From: Bremerella sp. TYQ1
GTDB lineage: Bacteria; Planctomycetota; Planctomycetia; Pirellulales; Pirellulaceae
Length of the DNA stretch: 64,000 bases
Reading direction: 5' to 3'
NCBI RefSeq assembly: GCF_020150455.1
Contig: NZ_CP083740.1
Location: forward strand, 2,790,001-2,854,000
Made by a program: the position numbers and the translations under genes. This document shows, one piece after another, positions 8,679-16,763 of the stretch (its first letter is position 1; every line of letters begins with the position of its first letter). Under the pieces are notes generated by a model, which searched no databases, had not been told where the DNA came from, and saw only the letters and a program-made list of their open reading frames with translations.

Positions 8679-8741
8679 GTGCTACCCGCTTTCGTGCTAC
8701 CGATACCTATCTTTCTCCCAAGAGTAGCACCGGGGTAGCAC
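8679..8741. repeat. Clustered GTGCTACC sites, possible recombinase arm sites of element A
   Basis: Two direct copies of GTGCTACC (8679 and 8694) are followed by two inverted copies (near 8724 and at 8734-8741). They lie about 70-130 bp from the tRNA 3'-end copy. Element B has a different repeated motif at the equivalent distance, so these may be arm-type sites for another integrase. Confidence 0.45.
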
Positions 8742-8767
8742 AAAGGACCCTATAGCGATCAGGGCAC

Positions 8768-8807
8768 GAAAAAGCCTTCCGTAAATCACTGCTACGAAAG
8801 GCTTTAC
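8768..8807 (-). terminator. Displaced tRNA-Pro terminator
   Basis: An AAAGCCTT/AAGGCTTT stem ending in five T residues on the minus strand, directly downstream of the tRNA 3'-end copy. A near-equivalent hairpin follows the intact tRNA, so this looks like the terminator that travelled with the displaced copy. Confidence 0.65.
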
Positions 8808-8810
8808 AAG

Positions 8811-8853
8811 TCGGGGCAACAGGATTCGAACCTGCGACCTTTTGACCCCCAGT
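8811..8853. repeat. Left attachment site of element B (tRNA-Pro 3' end copy)
   Basis: These 43 bp match the 3' part of the tRNA-Pro gene at 16937-16979 with a single C/T difference, then the sequences diverge at the anticodon stem. A duplicated tRNA 3' end on both sides of an integrase-bearing island is the standard mark of tRNA-targeted integration. Confidence 0.9.
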
Positions 8854-8863
8854 ACGACATACA

Positions 8864-8886
8864 CCCCGGGTTTTCCGGGGTTTTTT
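8864..8886 (+). terminator. Intrinsic terminator at element B left end
   Basis: A CCCCGG stem, GTTTT loop and CCGGGG followed by six T residues, pointing into the element. It would block read-through from element A into the integrase control region. Confidence 0.8.
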
Positions 8887-8894
8887 AATGCCGT

Positions 8895-8980
8895 TGTACC
8901 TAATTGATTCCCCGAGAATGCCAGAATTAGGTACAAATGTACCTAATCTGACCTTTTGACCACAGGGCGAATTAGGTACA
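8895..8980. repeat. AATTAGGTACA arm-type sites, left end
   Basis: Four copies of AATTAGGTACA or its complement occur here: inverted at 8895, direct at 8925, inverted at 8938 and direct at 8970. The middle two form a dyad. The last copy ends 9 bp before the integrase start. Matching copies occur at the right end, so these are probable integrase or excisionase binding sites, perhaps also controlling int. Confidence 0.7.
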
Positions 8981-8989
8981 GCAAGTTCA

Positions 8990-10543
8990 ATGAATTATTA
9001 CGAATACTGCAAAAAGACCGGCATAAAACTTGAACTTTCACCGCACCGGGGCAAGACCTGGAAGAAGTTCCACAAAGGCAAGTATTACTATTTTTCGCAT
9101 CCGACCACGAAAGCCGGATACGAACTAGCCCTTGAAGAGTGGATTTTAACGAAGGCTCAAAAAGACGGACAGCGAGAACACGCACAGCAGATCAATCGCT
9201 TGTTGCCGCACTTTCAGAAGGTAATCCATTATTACAGCGTGATGGGATGCCCGAAGAATGAGCAACGACTCCGACAGCAAGTAGTTGAATTTATCTCAAT
9301 GCTTGAAGAACTTCTATCTCTCCCCAAGGCAGACGTAAGAAATGACTGTGTTAATTTCGCCTGGGATAATCTCGAATTCCTAAACGAATTCGTCGATAGT
9401 GGGCTACTCCGTTTTCAGGTATCGCAAGGCGGATACAAGTTATCGGATAAATGGTTGGATCGTCTTGAGAAGATGGCACCACAGGAAGCCGACAAGCTTC
9501 CCCAGACAATCGACTATTGGCTTCAAGCCTATCTAGGACGAACGGAAAACCGAGTAAATCGGACGATTAAGAAGAACACTTCGAACGATAGAGCAGCGAA
9601 GCTAAAGCCGCTTGAAAAGTATACCGATAAGCTCGCCCACGTTTCGCATTTGAACGGTGCATTTGTCGAAAGCTATCACAGCTATTTGGATGACCTAAAG
9701 GCAGTCAAGACAGCCAAAAAGGGAGAGAAGCCGAAACCAGGAAAGGAACTTGCGAAGTCCACGAAAGAAGGATACTTCAAAGCCTTTCGCATGTTTTGCC
9801 GTTGGTTAGATCGGCAAGCCGGTTGCGAATACGACAAGCCTAAAAACCTTGACGACAGGGAATACGTTTTCAGAGAACCGGCAGGCCAAGGGCGAAAGCG
9901 TATGAAGCGGAAAACTCTTTTATGGATAAACGAAGAAGTCGATCAAGCATTAGAGCAATTTCCCGAAACCTATGGTTGTTTTCTCTTGCTCATGCTCAAT
10001 TGCGGCTTTCGGCATTCCGATATCAGCAACCTTCGACATGATGACCTAGACCTAGAAAATGGTCGGCTTATCTACCAACGGGAGAAACTGAATCAGCAGC
10101 TAACGGCCCCAGTCGTCAATTACAAGCTTTGGGCGAAAACGATTGCCGCCATACGTGAAGCAAAAAGCGATGATCCTGTTTATGTATTTCGAAATGCCTC
10201 AGGCGGTCCCGTTGAAGACAGCATGAAAAGTTGGTGGAAGCGATGGCAAAGGGCGAATGCCGATAACCCTTTGGCTTCCAAGCGATGGGACTACCTGAGA
10301 AAAACAGGCTCAACAATTGTCGCACGATATGATAATGGCTTAGACGAAATATATTTAGCCGAATCGCTTTCTACGACCGCCAAAATCCATTACACATTTA
10401 CCGATGGCGAACCTTGCGAAAAACTAGATAAGGCAATCGCCTATCTTGGCTCAGAATTCGGTTTTTGCGATCCACCGGCGAAGACGATTGAGCTAACCCC
10501 TGAGATCGTTAAGGCATTGGCCAAGGCAAAGATAAAGGTTTAG
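8990..10543 (+). CDS. Tyrosine recombinase (integrase) of element B
   Basis: A 517-residue site-specific recombinase. The C-terminal catalytic region carries the first Arg in LNCGFRHSDI (about residue 343), a later WDYLRKTGST box supplying the second Arg (with Asp in place of the usual His), and a C-terminal IHYTFTDG segment as the likely active Tyr. The N-terminal half has a basic helical DNA-binding part and a core-binding domain from about residue 180. It lies directly beside the left attachment site, and an AATTAGGTACA site overlaps its promoter region. It should integrate and excise the element at the tRNA-Pro 3' end. Confidence 0.85.
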   Translation: MNYYEYCKKTGIKLELSPHRGKTWKKFHKGKYYYFSHPTTKAGYELALEEWILTKAQKDGQREHAQQINRLLPHFQKVIHYYSVMGCPKNEQRLRQQVVEFISMLEELLSLPKADVRNDCVNFAWDNLEFLNEFVDSGLLRFQVSQGGYKLSDKWLDRLEKMAPQEADKLPQTIDYWLQAYLGRTENRVNRTIKKNTSNDRAAKLKPLEKYTDKLAHVSHLNGAFVESYHSYLDDLKAVKTAKKGEKPKPGKELAKSTKEGYFKAFRMFCRWLDRQAGCEYDKPKNLDDREYVFREPAGQGRKRMKRKTLLWINEEVDQALEQFPETYGCFLLLMLNCGFRHSDISNLRHDDLDLENGRLIYQREKLNQQLTAPVVNYKLWAKTIAAIREAKSDDPVYVFRNASGGPVEDSMKSWWKRWQRANADNPLASKRWDYLRKTGSTIVARYDNGLDEIYLAESLSTTAKIHYTFTDGEPCEKLDKAIAYLGSEFGFCDPPAKTIELTPEIVKALAKAKIKV

Positions 10544-10547
10544 GCCA

Positions 10548-10579
10548 AGCACTTTCACCGCGTACGCGGTGAAAGTGCT
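10548..10579. repeat. 32-bp perfect palindrome after int
   Basis: A perfect palindrome whose half is AGCACTTTCACCGCGT, starting 5 bp after the integrase stop. The tip sequence CCGCGTACGCGG resembles the tips of other long hairpins in this element. There is no T-tract, so it is a weak candidate for a normal terminator. Confidence 0.75.
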
Positions 10580-10611
10580 AATTGGCACAAAGACAACAAG
10601 GAATGCTCTGC

Positions 10612-11208
10612 ATGTATGAATTCTTAGTCGATATTATTATCCCGCTCGTTGCTGGAATTGCCGTACCTTTTATCTCGGTCTACTACGCAGCTAAATTCGC
10701 TAACGTGGACGCATGGAAGCGAGAAGCTAGGGAACAACTAGTTCTTATCGCCGAACACGTCGATAAGCTTATCGTCGAAACTGTCGAGTTTCGATCATGG
10801 TGGCTCTCTCAAGACATTAATCAATTCGATACGTCCGAGCGTATGCATTTCGAGGATGAACAACTATCGAGGCGTAGCCGTAGATCGTCAAAATTGCGAC
10901 AGATATCGAATGATATGCTCACGGTTAAACTTCTCTTTGGGCTACCAGGGATTCCTTTGTATGAGCAACTTGCCGCTCTTTCTAAATACGTCAACGACTC
11001 TGAGAGAAGGCATCGAAAAGACTTTGAGGGTGAAACAAAGGAACTGCCGTTGAAAGTATTTGGTGAGATCGAAAAACTTGGCGATTTCGTGGCACACCGA
11101 TCAATATTTAGCGATGTCCATCCAGGTACACCACCGCCAACCCTGTTGCCGCCAAATGAGGAAGACAAGCCGCTTGAAGATAACCCTCCAAACAGCACCA
11201 CAACTTAA
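10612..11208 (+). CDS. Membrane-anchored helical protein of element B
   Basis: A 198-residue protein starting MYEFLVDIIIPLVAGIAVPF, with one N-terminal membrane segment. A long helical cytosolic part follows (WKREAREQLVLIAEHVDKLIVE) and a proline/acidic tail (PPPTLLPPNEEDKPLEDNPP). The ATG at 10612 is placed best behind AAGGA; an earlier ATG at 10603 is too close. Its stop codon overlaps the first base of the iteron array. No family is recognised. Sitting between int and the iterons, it could be cargo such as an exclusion protein. Confidence 0.6.
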   Translation: MYEFLVDIIIPLVAGIAVPFISVYYAAKFANVDAWKREAREQLVLIAEHVDKLIVETVEFRSWWLSQDINQFDTSERMHFEDEQLSRRSRRSSKLRQISNDMLTVKLLFGLPGIPLYEQLAALSKYVNDSERRHRKDFEGETKELPLKVFGEIEKLGDFVAHRSIFSDVHPGTPPPTLLPPNEEDKPLEDNPPNSTTT

Positions 11209-11290
11209 CGGGCAAACGGGCAAACGGGCAAACGGGCAAACGGACAGACGGACAGACGGACAGACGGACAAACGGACAGACGGACAGACG
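11208..11290. repeat. Tandem 8-bp iterons (10 copies)
   Basis: Ten head-to-tail octamers: four ACGGGCAA, then six ACGGACAG or ACGGACAA, plus three extra bases. The period is exactly 8 bp and the two variants are grouped. The same octamer recurs about 12 times inside the primase gene. An initiator-binding origin is the simplest reading; a protein-binding regulatory array is the alternative. Confidence 0.85.
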
Positions 11291-11944
11291 TAAACCTTCC
11301 CATCTATTGATTCTCTTATTTGGTTGTCTCAGCTAGACGGCCCGTGCTTTTTATCGAACCGTCTAGGGATGGCGAACGTATCGCCCCCTCAGACATTTTT
11401 TCTTAGGTAAAATGCGACTTATTAGGGGCCTACATACAGATTCAGGCATTTAATAACACGATCCAGCCAAGTTAGAGCAATACCCCCTGCAAAAGTCTGT
11501 ATCTATAGGCTCAGAATACGCCCGGTCATGTCGTTCTAGAGAGAGTGAATTAAACAACAGGGGGTTTCAAAAAACCGGTTTTTCTGAGGGTGGCAGTAAA
11601 TGAACACCCGCCCCCTGCTTACGTTTTTCCTGGGGAAAAAGCCCCTTTCGAGAAGGCTCCCTTGATACCCCTTTTCCCTTGGCGATAGATCACGACCACG
11701 TTTACGCCGCATCGCGGCGTAAACGTCGGCCCCTACTTCTCTGCCCTGGGGGGAGGGGGAATATACCCGTATTTTCTGGCGCAGGGTTTCACATGGCGAC
11801 CTCACCCCATGCGTACATATTTTGGACCGTTTTGGGGCATTCTGCATTTCTCCATATTTTTTACATTTTTCCATACATTTTCGCATATGTCTTACTATCT
11901 ATATTTTGTATACTTTTCAACTCATACCTTAACAGGAGTTCAGA
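11291..11944. promoter_or_regulatory. Non-coding control/origin region of element B
   Basis: About 650 bp with no convincing gene. It contains several G runs, a long hairpin at 11698-11726 and, at 11850-11930, a very AT-rich stretch with repeated CATT and CCATA motifs, ending at the Shine-Dalgarno of the HTH gene. Downstream of the iterons, the AT-rich part could be a DNA-unwinding element, or it may simply hold the promoter for the replication operon. Confidence 0.5.
11698..11726. repeat. Long-stem hairpin, element B family
   Basis: A 13-bp perfect stem (ACGTTTACGCCGC) with a 3-nt ATC loop. It has the same layout as the hairpins at 12595, 13271, 15298 and 16764, but the stem sequence differs. 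Confidence 0.7.
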
Positions 11945-12109
11945 ATGTATTTAACACTAGACGCAGTTTCAAAACGGCTCATGGTTAGCCGCCCAACAGT
12001 GGTTGGCTTGATCAAGAGCGGGGAACTAAAGGCAATAATGGTTGGCACTCAATATCGAATTACTGAAGCAGACCTAACGGCCTATTGTGAATCGGCAGTA
12101 TGCCGATAA
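11945..12109 (+). CDS. Small HTH protein, AlpA/excisionase-like
   Basis: A 54-residue protein with a textbook excisionase-family helix-turn-helix: LTLDAVSKRLMVSRPTVVG, then LIKSGELKAIMVGTQYRI and a final helix EADLTAYCE. AGGAG lies 7 bp upstream of the ATG. In P4-like satellites the equivalent small regulator controls excision and the replication operon, and this gene leads the replication genes here. It may bind the AATTAGGTACA sites or the iterons; this is inference. Confidence 0.75.
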   Translation: MYLTLDAVSKRLMVSRPTVVGLIKSGELKAIMVGTQYRITEADLTAYCESAVCR

Positions 12110-12231
12110 GCATCACGGCTTTCGATTTTCGCTAGCGGTGTAGCTATCGAAAACGAAGGCAATACCTTTCGACGAAAGGACAGAATTACTTAGCATTAAC
12201 TGCCGGACGATCCGGCGAAGGATAACACCCC

Positions 12232-12582
12232 ATGGGTGAAAAATTTGTAATCGGAGACGGAAGCAATCAACCGGAAATTAAACCAGGGCAACACGTTGCC
12301 AAGTTCAAGGGCTTAGAGCCGATCACCGAAGGGCAATTCGGACCTTATCGGCCCTGGGTTTTCGAGGGCGAAGACGGAACGATCTACAAGGGATTTTGCA
12401 ATGTCCCGAAGTCCGGTCCTAAAACAAACAATCAGCTAGGGCGTTGGTTGTGCGGACTAGCTGGCAAACCATTAGCAGCAGGCCAAGAGATTGAACCGGA
12501 TGCCCACATAGGACAACGGTACATGCTGTTCTACGGTGAAAAAGATGGCAAGGTAAAGCTCCAAGCCATCACGAAAATGTAG
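12232..12582 (+). CDS. Small protein upstream of the primase, possible OB-fold/ssDNA-binding
   Basis: A 116-residue protein rich in predicted beta strands (GQHVAKFKGLEPI, GPYRPWVFEGEDGTIYKGF, RYMLFYGEKDGKVKLQAI) with a central LGRWLCGLAG helix. This pattern and its place just before the primase suggest an OB-fold replication accessory protein like small phage ssDNA-binding proteins. The fold is inferred only. A terminator-like hairpin follows it. Confidence 0.5.
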   Translation: MGEKFVIGDGSNQPEIKPGQHVAKFKGLEPITEGQFGPYRPWVFEGEDGTIYKGFCNVPKSGPKTNNQLGRWLCGLAGKPLAAGQEIEPDAHIGQRYMLFYGEKDGKVKLQAITKM

Positions 12583-12594
12583 TTCCGACAAGCA

Positions 12595-12640
12595 AACAGC
12601 CTACCGGCTTGGAGCCGGTAGGCTGTTCTTGTTTTCCACG
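12595..12640 (+). terminator. Terminator-like hairpin before the primase gene
   Basis: A 15-bp perfect stem (AACAGCCTACCGGCT) with a TGG loop, followed by TCTTGTTTT. Its geometry matches the other element B hairpins, but this one has a T-rich tail and could terminate or attenuate transcription ahead of the primase. Confidence 0.7.
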
Positions 12641-12681
12641 AAAGAAAGTTCTCATTTATGATTTAACATTAACTTAGTAAT

Positions 12682-15270
12682 ATGTATACAGAAACACTCA
12701 AAATAGCGCAAGCCTATATGGATTTAGGCTATGCCGTTTTCCCCATAAATTACGTTCGCTCAGACGGTACTTGCTCTTGCGGCAGGGATTGCGGAAAGCA
12801 AGCAGGCAAGCATCCGGCTTGCCGCCAAGGCTTCAAGGTTGCCACCAAAGATATCGAGACGTTCAAGGGGCTTATGAAGAATCTCCCTGATTACAACATC
12901 GCCGTAGCTACCGGCGAAGTCTCAGGCATTTGGACTTTAGACGATGATGACGTAGAAGCCAATCGGGCAATTATGGACCGTTTACCTGAGACGGTTTGCT
13001 TTAAGACCGGCTCAGGCAATCGGCAATTTGTCTTTCGTTATGACGAAAACTCGAAAGACTTAAAACTTGCTCAGAAGGTTGGCGGTCATTCTATCGACGT
13101 TAGACCGGATGGCGGTTATGCAATCTTGCCGCCAAGCAATCACGTTAAAGGTTCTTACGAATGGATCGTCAGTCCCGACGAGATGGAACCGTCTATTGCC
13201 CCTGGTTGGCTTATTGAAATGCTACCGAAGACGGATAAGCCAAAAGCCGAAAAGGCTAAGACTCAGAAGGACGATTCTGCCGCTACGCGGCAGAATCGTA
13301 GCGGCGAAACCTTCCACGTTGGCGATGAGATGGAAGCAAGGGCAAAGGAATACCTTGCCGAATGCGAACCAGCAATTGAAGGCGAAGGTGGAATGAACAG
13401 AACCTTCAAAATCGCCTGCTATCTTATCGAGCATTTTGGTTGTCTCTCGGATGAAACCTTGCTTGATTGCATGGAAGACTGGAACAACCGTTGCGAACCA
13501 CCTTGGACCGAAAAGGAATTACGCCGCAAGCTTTCAGACGCACGAAAGAAAACGGAATATAAAGGCGAAAGCAAAGACCCCCAAGACAACCAAAATATAG
13601 AAGATGACAAAGAGGAACACGAAGCTCACCTAGAGCCTGAATTCCCAAGCCTTGGGAATGAAGCTTACCAAGGCTTATTTGGGGAAATCGTTAAAACGAT
13701 TGAGCCTGAAACCGAAGCCGATCCGGCAGGCGTAATGCTTTCGCTTTTGACTGCCTTTAGCAACGTGGTAGGAAATAGACCTAGATTTACCATCGGTTCA
13801 GGGCAGCAACATTGTAATCTTTTCGGTTGCATCGTTGGAAATACCGCAAGCGGTAAGGGGCAAGCTTGGTCGATAGCCAAAAACATTATGCAAAAAGCCG
13901 ATGCCGATTGGGCAACGTCCAGTATCGAACGTGGGCTATCCTCTGGCGAAGGCTTAATCGAGCGTGTTTCAGACGATGCAGAATCGCCCCATGATGCCCC
14001 CGAAGAACTAAAAAGGTTAATGGTTATAGAAGAGGAATTCGGCAAGCCTTTAACCGTAATGAGAAGGGAAGGAAATACGTTGTCTAAGGTTTTAATTTCC
14101 GCTTGGGACAACGAAAAACTAGCCTGCATGAATCGAGGTAAGAACAAGCTATTCGCATCGAGTGCCTATATCTCAATCCTTGGGCACATTACCCCCGACG
14201 AGCTAAAAAGCTACCTGAAAAACTCGTTGGATTTGTCCAACGGCTTTTGCAATCGCTTTCTTTTTGGGTGCGTACGTTCATCCAAAGACCTACCGCATGG
14301 CGGTAATCATAGAATCCTAGATCGTTTCACATCTCCCATGCGTGATGCCATCGCTAGAGCCAAAAGCATAGGCGTCATGGAACGAAGCGAGGAAGCGAAC
14401 CGACTATGGGAAATCCATTATGCAAGGTTAAAACATTCCAACGGAAAAGCGGCAGAACGTGGGGCTCCCCAAGTCGTAAGGCTTTCAATGCTTTTCGCTC
14501 TAGTCGATGGATCGGCAACGATATGCCGAGATCACCTAAAGGCGGCTTTAGCTGTATGGGATTACTGCGAAGCTTCGGCCCGTTGGCTGTTTGGTGGCAA
14601 TGATTCCACGCCAAGCGATCCAGTTGAGGCAAAGATAATTGAAGGCATTCTAGAAGCTTTAGAAGATGGACCGAAGACGAAAACAGCTATCAGAGATCGG
14701 CTATCCAGTAGCAAGCAAACCCGAAAGCTATTCCCCACAATCTTGGAAAGCTTACTGGCAAGCGGAAAGATTGAGATGGACGGACAACAATATCGGCTGT
14801 CCGTTGTCCGTTCTGCCCGTTCTGTCCGTTCAGAATCAGGAAACGGGCAAAACGGACAAACGGGCAAGCGGACAGAAGCTTATTCCGAACGGGCAAACGG
14901 ACAAAACGGGCAGACGGACAGCGGATACGAAGAAGCCGAAAGCGAAGATGCCCTGGTGAACCTAATCGACTGGCGAAACCTGAACGGTATAGAATTTACC
15001 AAGCGATCCAATGGTCTAATTTGGGTGTCTAATCATTACACCCATTTGCTGACGCCATCACTGGAAAGTGCGATAAGGGATCACCAAACCGAACTTGAAC
15101 CGCTTGCCGTTGCTGACGATGACAAGCGGGATCAATTCTACAAGCAGGTAAGCGAAGAACTACAGATTATCTGCGATGGCGATAAGCCGACACTAAAGCC
15201 GAAGGACACAAGCCGAGCGATATCGGCAGATGAATTCCTTGCCGAACTTAGAGCCTTGAACGAAGAGTAG
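12682..15270 (+). CDS. Primase-polymerase / DUF3987 ATPase fusion (replication protein)
   Basis: An 862-residue replication protein. Residues about 5-170 form a bifunctional primase/polymerase domain: a Cys-rich zinc knuckle (CSCGRDCGKQ), the metal-binding Asp cluster WTLDDDD near residue 93 and DVRPDGGYAILPPS near 140. A primase C-terminal-like helical part follows at about 210-290. From about 330 a DUF3987-type P-loop ATPase carries IVGNTASGKGQAW (Walker A, residues about 384-396) and later YISILGHITPDEL. The C-terminal 200 residues contain a linker encoded by iteron DNA, then a small domain. It should prime and unwind the excised element; iterons in its own gene suggest it or a partner starts replication there. 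Confidence 0.8.
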   Translation: MYTETLKIAQAYMDLGYAVFPINYVRSDGTCSCGRDCGKQAGKHPACRQGFKVATKDIETFKGLMKNLPDYNIAVATGEVSGIWTLDDDDVEANRAIMDRLPETVCFKTGSGNRQFVFRYDENSKDLKLAQKVGGHSIDVRPDGGYAILPPSNHVKGSYEWIVSPDEMEPSIAPGWLIEMLPKTDKPKAEKAKTQKDDSAATRQNRSGETFHVGDEMEARAKEYLAECEPAIEGEGGMNRTFKIACYLIEHFGCLSDETLLDCMEDWNNRCEPPWTEKELRRKLSDARKKTEYKGESKDPQDNQNIEDDKEEHEAHLEPEFPSLGNEAYQGLFGEIVKTIEPETEADPAGVMLSLLTAFSNVVGNRPRFTIGSGQQHCNLFGCIVGNTASGKGQAWSIAKNIMQKADADWATSSIERGLSSGEGLIERVSDDAESPHDAPEELKRLMVIEEEFGKPLTVMRREGNTLSKVLISAWDNEKLACMNRGKNKLFASSAYISILGHITPDELKSYLKNSLDLSNGFCNRFLFGCVRSSKDLPHGGNHRILDRFTSPMRDAIARAKSIGVMERSEEANRLWEIHYARLKHSNGKAAERGAPQVVRLSMLFALVDGSATICRDHLKAALAVWDYCEASARWLFGGNDSTPSDPVEAKIIEGILEALEDGPKTKTAIRDRLSSSKQTRKLFPTILESLLASGKIEMDGQQYRLSVVRSARSVRSESGNGQNGQTGKRTEAYSERANGQNGQTDSGYEEAESEDALVNLIDWRNLNGIEFTKRSNGLIWVSNHYTHLLTPSLESAIRDHQTELEPLAVADDDKRDQFYKQVSEELQIICDGDKPTLKPKDTSRAISADEFLAELRALNEE
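13271..13299. repeat. Long-stem hairpin inside the primase gene
   Basis: A 13-bp perfect stem (ACGATTCTGCCGC) with a TAC loop, coding for part of the linker between primase and ATPase domains. Being inside a coding region, it is unlikely to be only a terminator. Confidence 0.7.
14780..14921. repeat. Iteron cluster inside the primase gene (about 13 octamers, two orientations)
   Basis: One direct octamer at 14780 is followed by four inverted copies at 14797-14829 (CTGTCCGT, TTGTCCGT, CTGCCCGT, CTGTCCGT). A 13-bp spacer follows, then eight direct copies at 14843-14875 and 14889-14921, one with an initial G. These are the same ACGG(G/A)CA(A/G) octamers as at 11208-11290. The protein segment they encode is a low-complexity Asn-Gly-Gln/Ser-Arg linker, suggesting DNA-level selection. 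Confidence 0.8.
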
Positions 15271-15297
15271 ATCTGATGGCAAGTATTGAAAAACCTG

Positions 15298-15328
15298 TGC
15301 ATCTTTGCCGCATAGCGGCAAAGATGCA
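15298..15328. repeat. Long-stem hairpin after the primase gene
   Basis: A 14-bp stem (TGCATCTTTGCCGC) with an ATA loop, about 30 bp after the primase stop and about 40 bp before the cargo gene. There is no T-tract. Confidence 0.75.
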
Positions 15329-15370
15329 AGAGGATAGAAGGTTCACATTTCAGAATGCGTGAATAACTCA

Positions 15371-16747
15371 ATGGCGAATTTCGAATCTCTAAAGCAGCTA
15401 ATCGCAAACACTTTATACAGGGTCAAAGCTTACAACCTTCCAAGTGTTTGCCTGTCCCTAGGCATGAGCGAAGGTGAAGAGTCCGAAGCTCGTTCTAGCA
15501 AACGCCAATATGTACTTAGCCGAATCGAAAATTGGGATGATAACCAAGCTCTTGAACTCGCTGGCAAAGTACAAGCCCGATTTCCAGATGACTTTCTTCA
15601 AAAACAAATTGAAGAATTAACGCCTTCGCACCCACTTGCGATTTCAGAGATAACTCGGCAAGCAATTTTTTCTCGTCTAGATGAATTCGGAACCATCGAA
15701 GGCAAATTGGATATCCTCACATTTATGGAACGGCTTTGGCCGCTTCAGTCGATGCGTCCTTCGCTTTGGGACTATGACTGCATGAATGCAAGGGACGAAA
15801 TCATCAAGCACAAAATCCAAAATGATGATGATACATTCGTGCAAATGCTTGAACGCATCGAAGTGCTAGATATGTCGAACACAAAGCTAGTCGAATTGCT
15901 TGAGCTTGCGGCACATCCCCTAGTCCGAGTAGATGACGATCAATCTTCGTTCGTCAGCGCATTTGATGCGATATTGCGTAAAGATGGCTTAGAGTTCGTA
16001 CCAGCCGAGCAAGTCTCTGGCTATCCGGTTTTTAAGATCGTCCCTATTTCTCAAGGTGTAAAAGGCTCGTTCAAGAATTTAATCTTCGCTGCGATTGGCC
16101 TAAAGCCTGAAATTGTTTTGAAAGATGCTCTAAACAACGATCTCGAAATCGTCAAACATAAAGACAACTGCTTGATTTATGACTTGCCGATTTCAGGACT
16201 AGATGGCCTAAGCTGGAAACAGCTAAAGGAATGGTATTTCGGAAAGCATAATTGGGACGACAACGAAGACTCCGAACGTGATTTCTACAGACGACTTCGA
16301 CAATCTATTCCCGAAAACTCACCTGGGGAATATCTGATTTTCCAAACCTATTTCGGCACGTTTCGTTCAGAGTATGGTGAATCACTCCCAGCCCTCATTC
16401 CCCAAGTCTATTTGCATTACGATCCATACACTGCACGCCAATTGAACCAAAAACGATTAGAGCGGCAACGAATGGATTTCCTCTTACTTTTGCCGTCGTC
16501 CGCTAGAGTGGTGATAGAAGTAGACGGGAAACATCACTACGCCGATGGCGAAAAACCATCTCCCAAGAAATACAGTGAGATGATTTCGGCAGATCGAGAT
16601 TTAAGGCTTGCTGGCTATGAAGTGTACCGCTTTGGTGGCTTTGAGTTCATGGATGATGAGACGGGCAAGGAGTTGATAATTGAGTTCTTCCAGTCTCTAT
16701 TTCAAAAGCATCGAGTCCCCAAACGACCACTTCCCGACAGCGAATAG
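15371..16747 (+). CDS. AbiJ-like protein with PD-(D/E)XK nuclease C-terminus (candidate defence effector)
   Basis: A 458-residue three-part protein. Residues about 1-75 are a small helical domain (LKQLIANTLYRVKAYNLPSV, then YVLSRIENW), a type seen at the N-terminus of defence proteins. Residues about 85-230 resemble an AbiJ N-terminal domain: ILTFMERLWPLQSM, NARDEIIKHKIQNDDD and LLELAAHPLVRVDDD with the His-Pro-Leu-Val-Arg box. Near residues 365-430 a restriction-like nuclease core appears: RMDFLLLLP, then VVIEVDGKHHY (E-x-D-G-K) and a DRDLRLAGYEVYRFGGFEF tail as in DUF559/Vsr-like nucleases. It is the last gene before the right end, the usual cargo slot. An abortive or nuclease defence role is inferred. 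Confidence 0.65.
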   Translation: MANFESLKQLIANTLYRVKAYNLPSVCLSLGMSEGEESEARSSKRQYVLSRIENWDDNQALELAGKVQARFPDDFLQKQIEELTPSHPLAISEITRQAIFSRLDEFGTIEGKLDILTFMERLWPLQSMRPSLWDYDCMNARDEIIKHKIQNDDDTFVQMLERIEVLDMSNTKLVELLELAAHPLVRVDDDQSSFVSAFDAILRKDGLEFVPAEQVSGYPVFKIVPISQGVKGSFKNLIFAAIGLKPEIVLKDALNNDLEIVKHKDNCLIYDLPISGLDGLSWKQLKEWYFGKHNWDDNEDSERDFYRRLRQSIPENSPGEYLIFQTYFGTFRSEYGESLPALIPQVYLHYDPYTARQLNQKRLERQRMDFLLLLPSSARVVIEVDGKHHYADGEKPSPKKYSEMISADRDLRLAGYEVYRFGGFEFMDDETGKELIIEFFQSLFQKHRVPKRPLPDSE

Positions 16748-16763
16748 ATGAACCTAAACATGA

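Larger units (their letters stand above)
1..8810. mobile_element. Element A: mosaic phage-derived island (right part only)
   Basis: Everything left of the first tRNA-Pro 3'-end copy looks accessory. It holds small unknown genes, a phage head-type S49 protease, a tape-measure-like protein, an AbiC-like membrane protein, an HTH regulator and no housekeeping gene. The right end has clustered GTGCTACC sites in both orientations, beside a terminator and the tRNA 3'-end copy, as expected at the end of an integrated element. Its left end and integrase lie outside the window. That it is a separate element in tandem with element B is inference. Confidence 0.5.

Noticed and set aside
11208..11290. CRISPR array
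   Set aside because: The units are 8 bp and contiguous, with no spacers. Iterons are the better explanation. No CRISPR-like repeats were seen elsewhere in the window.
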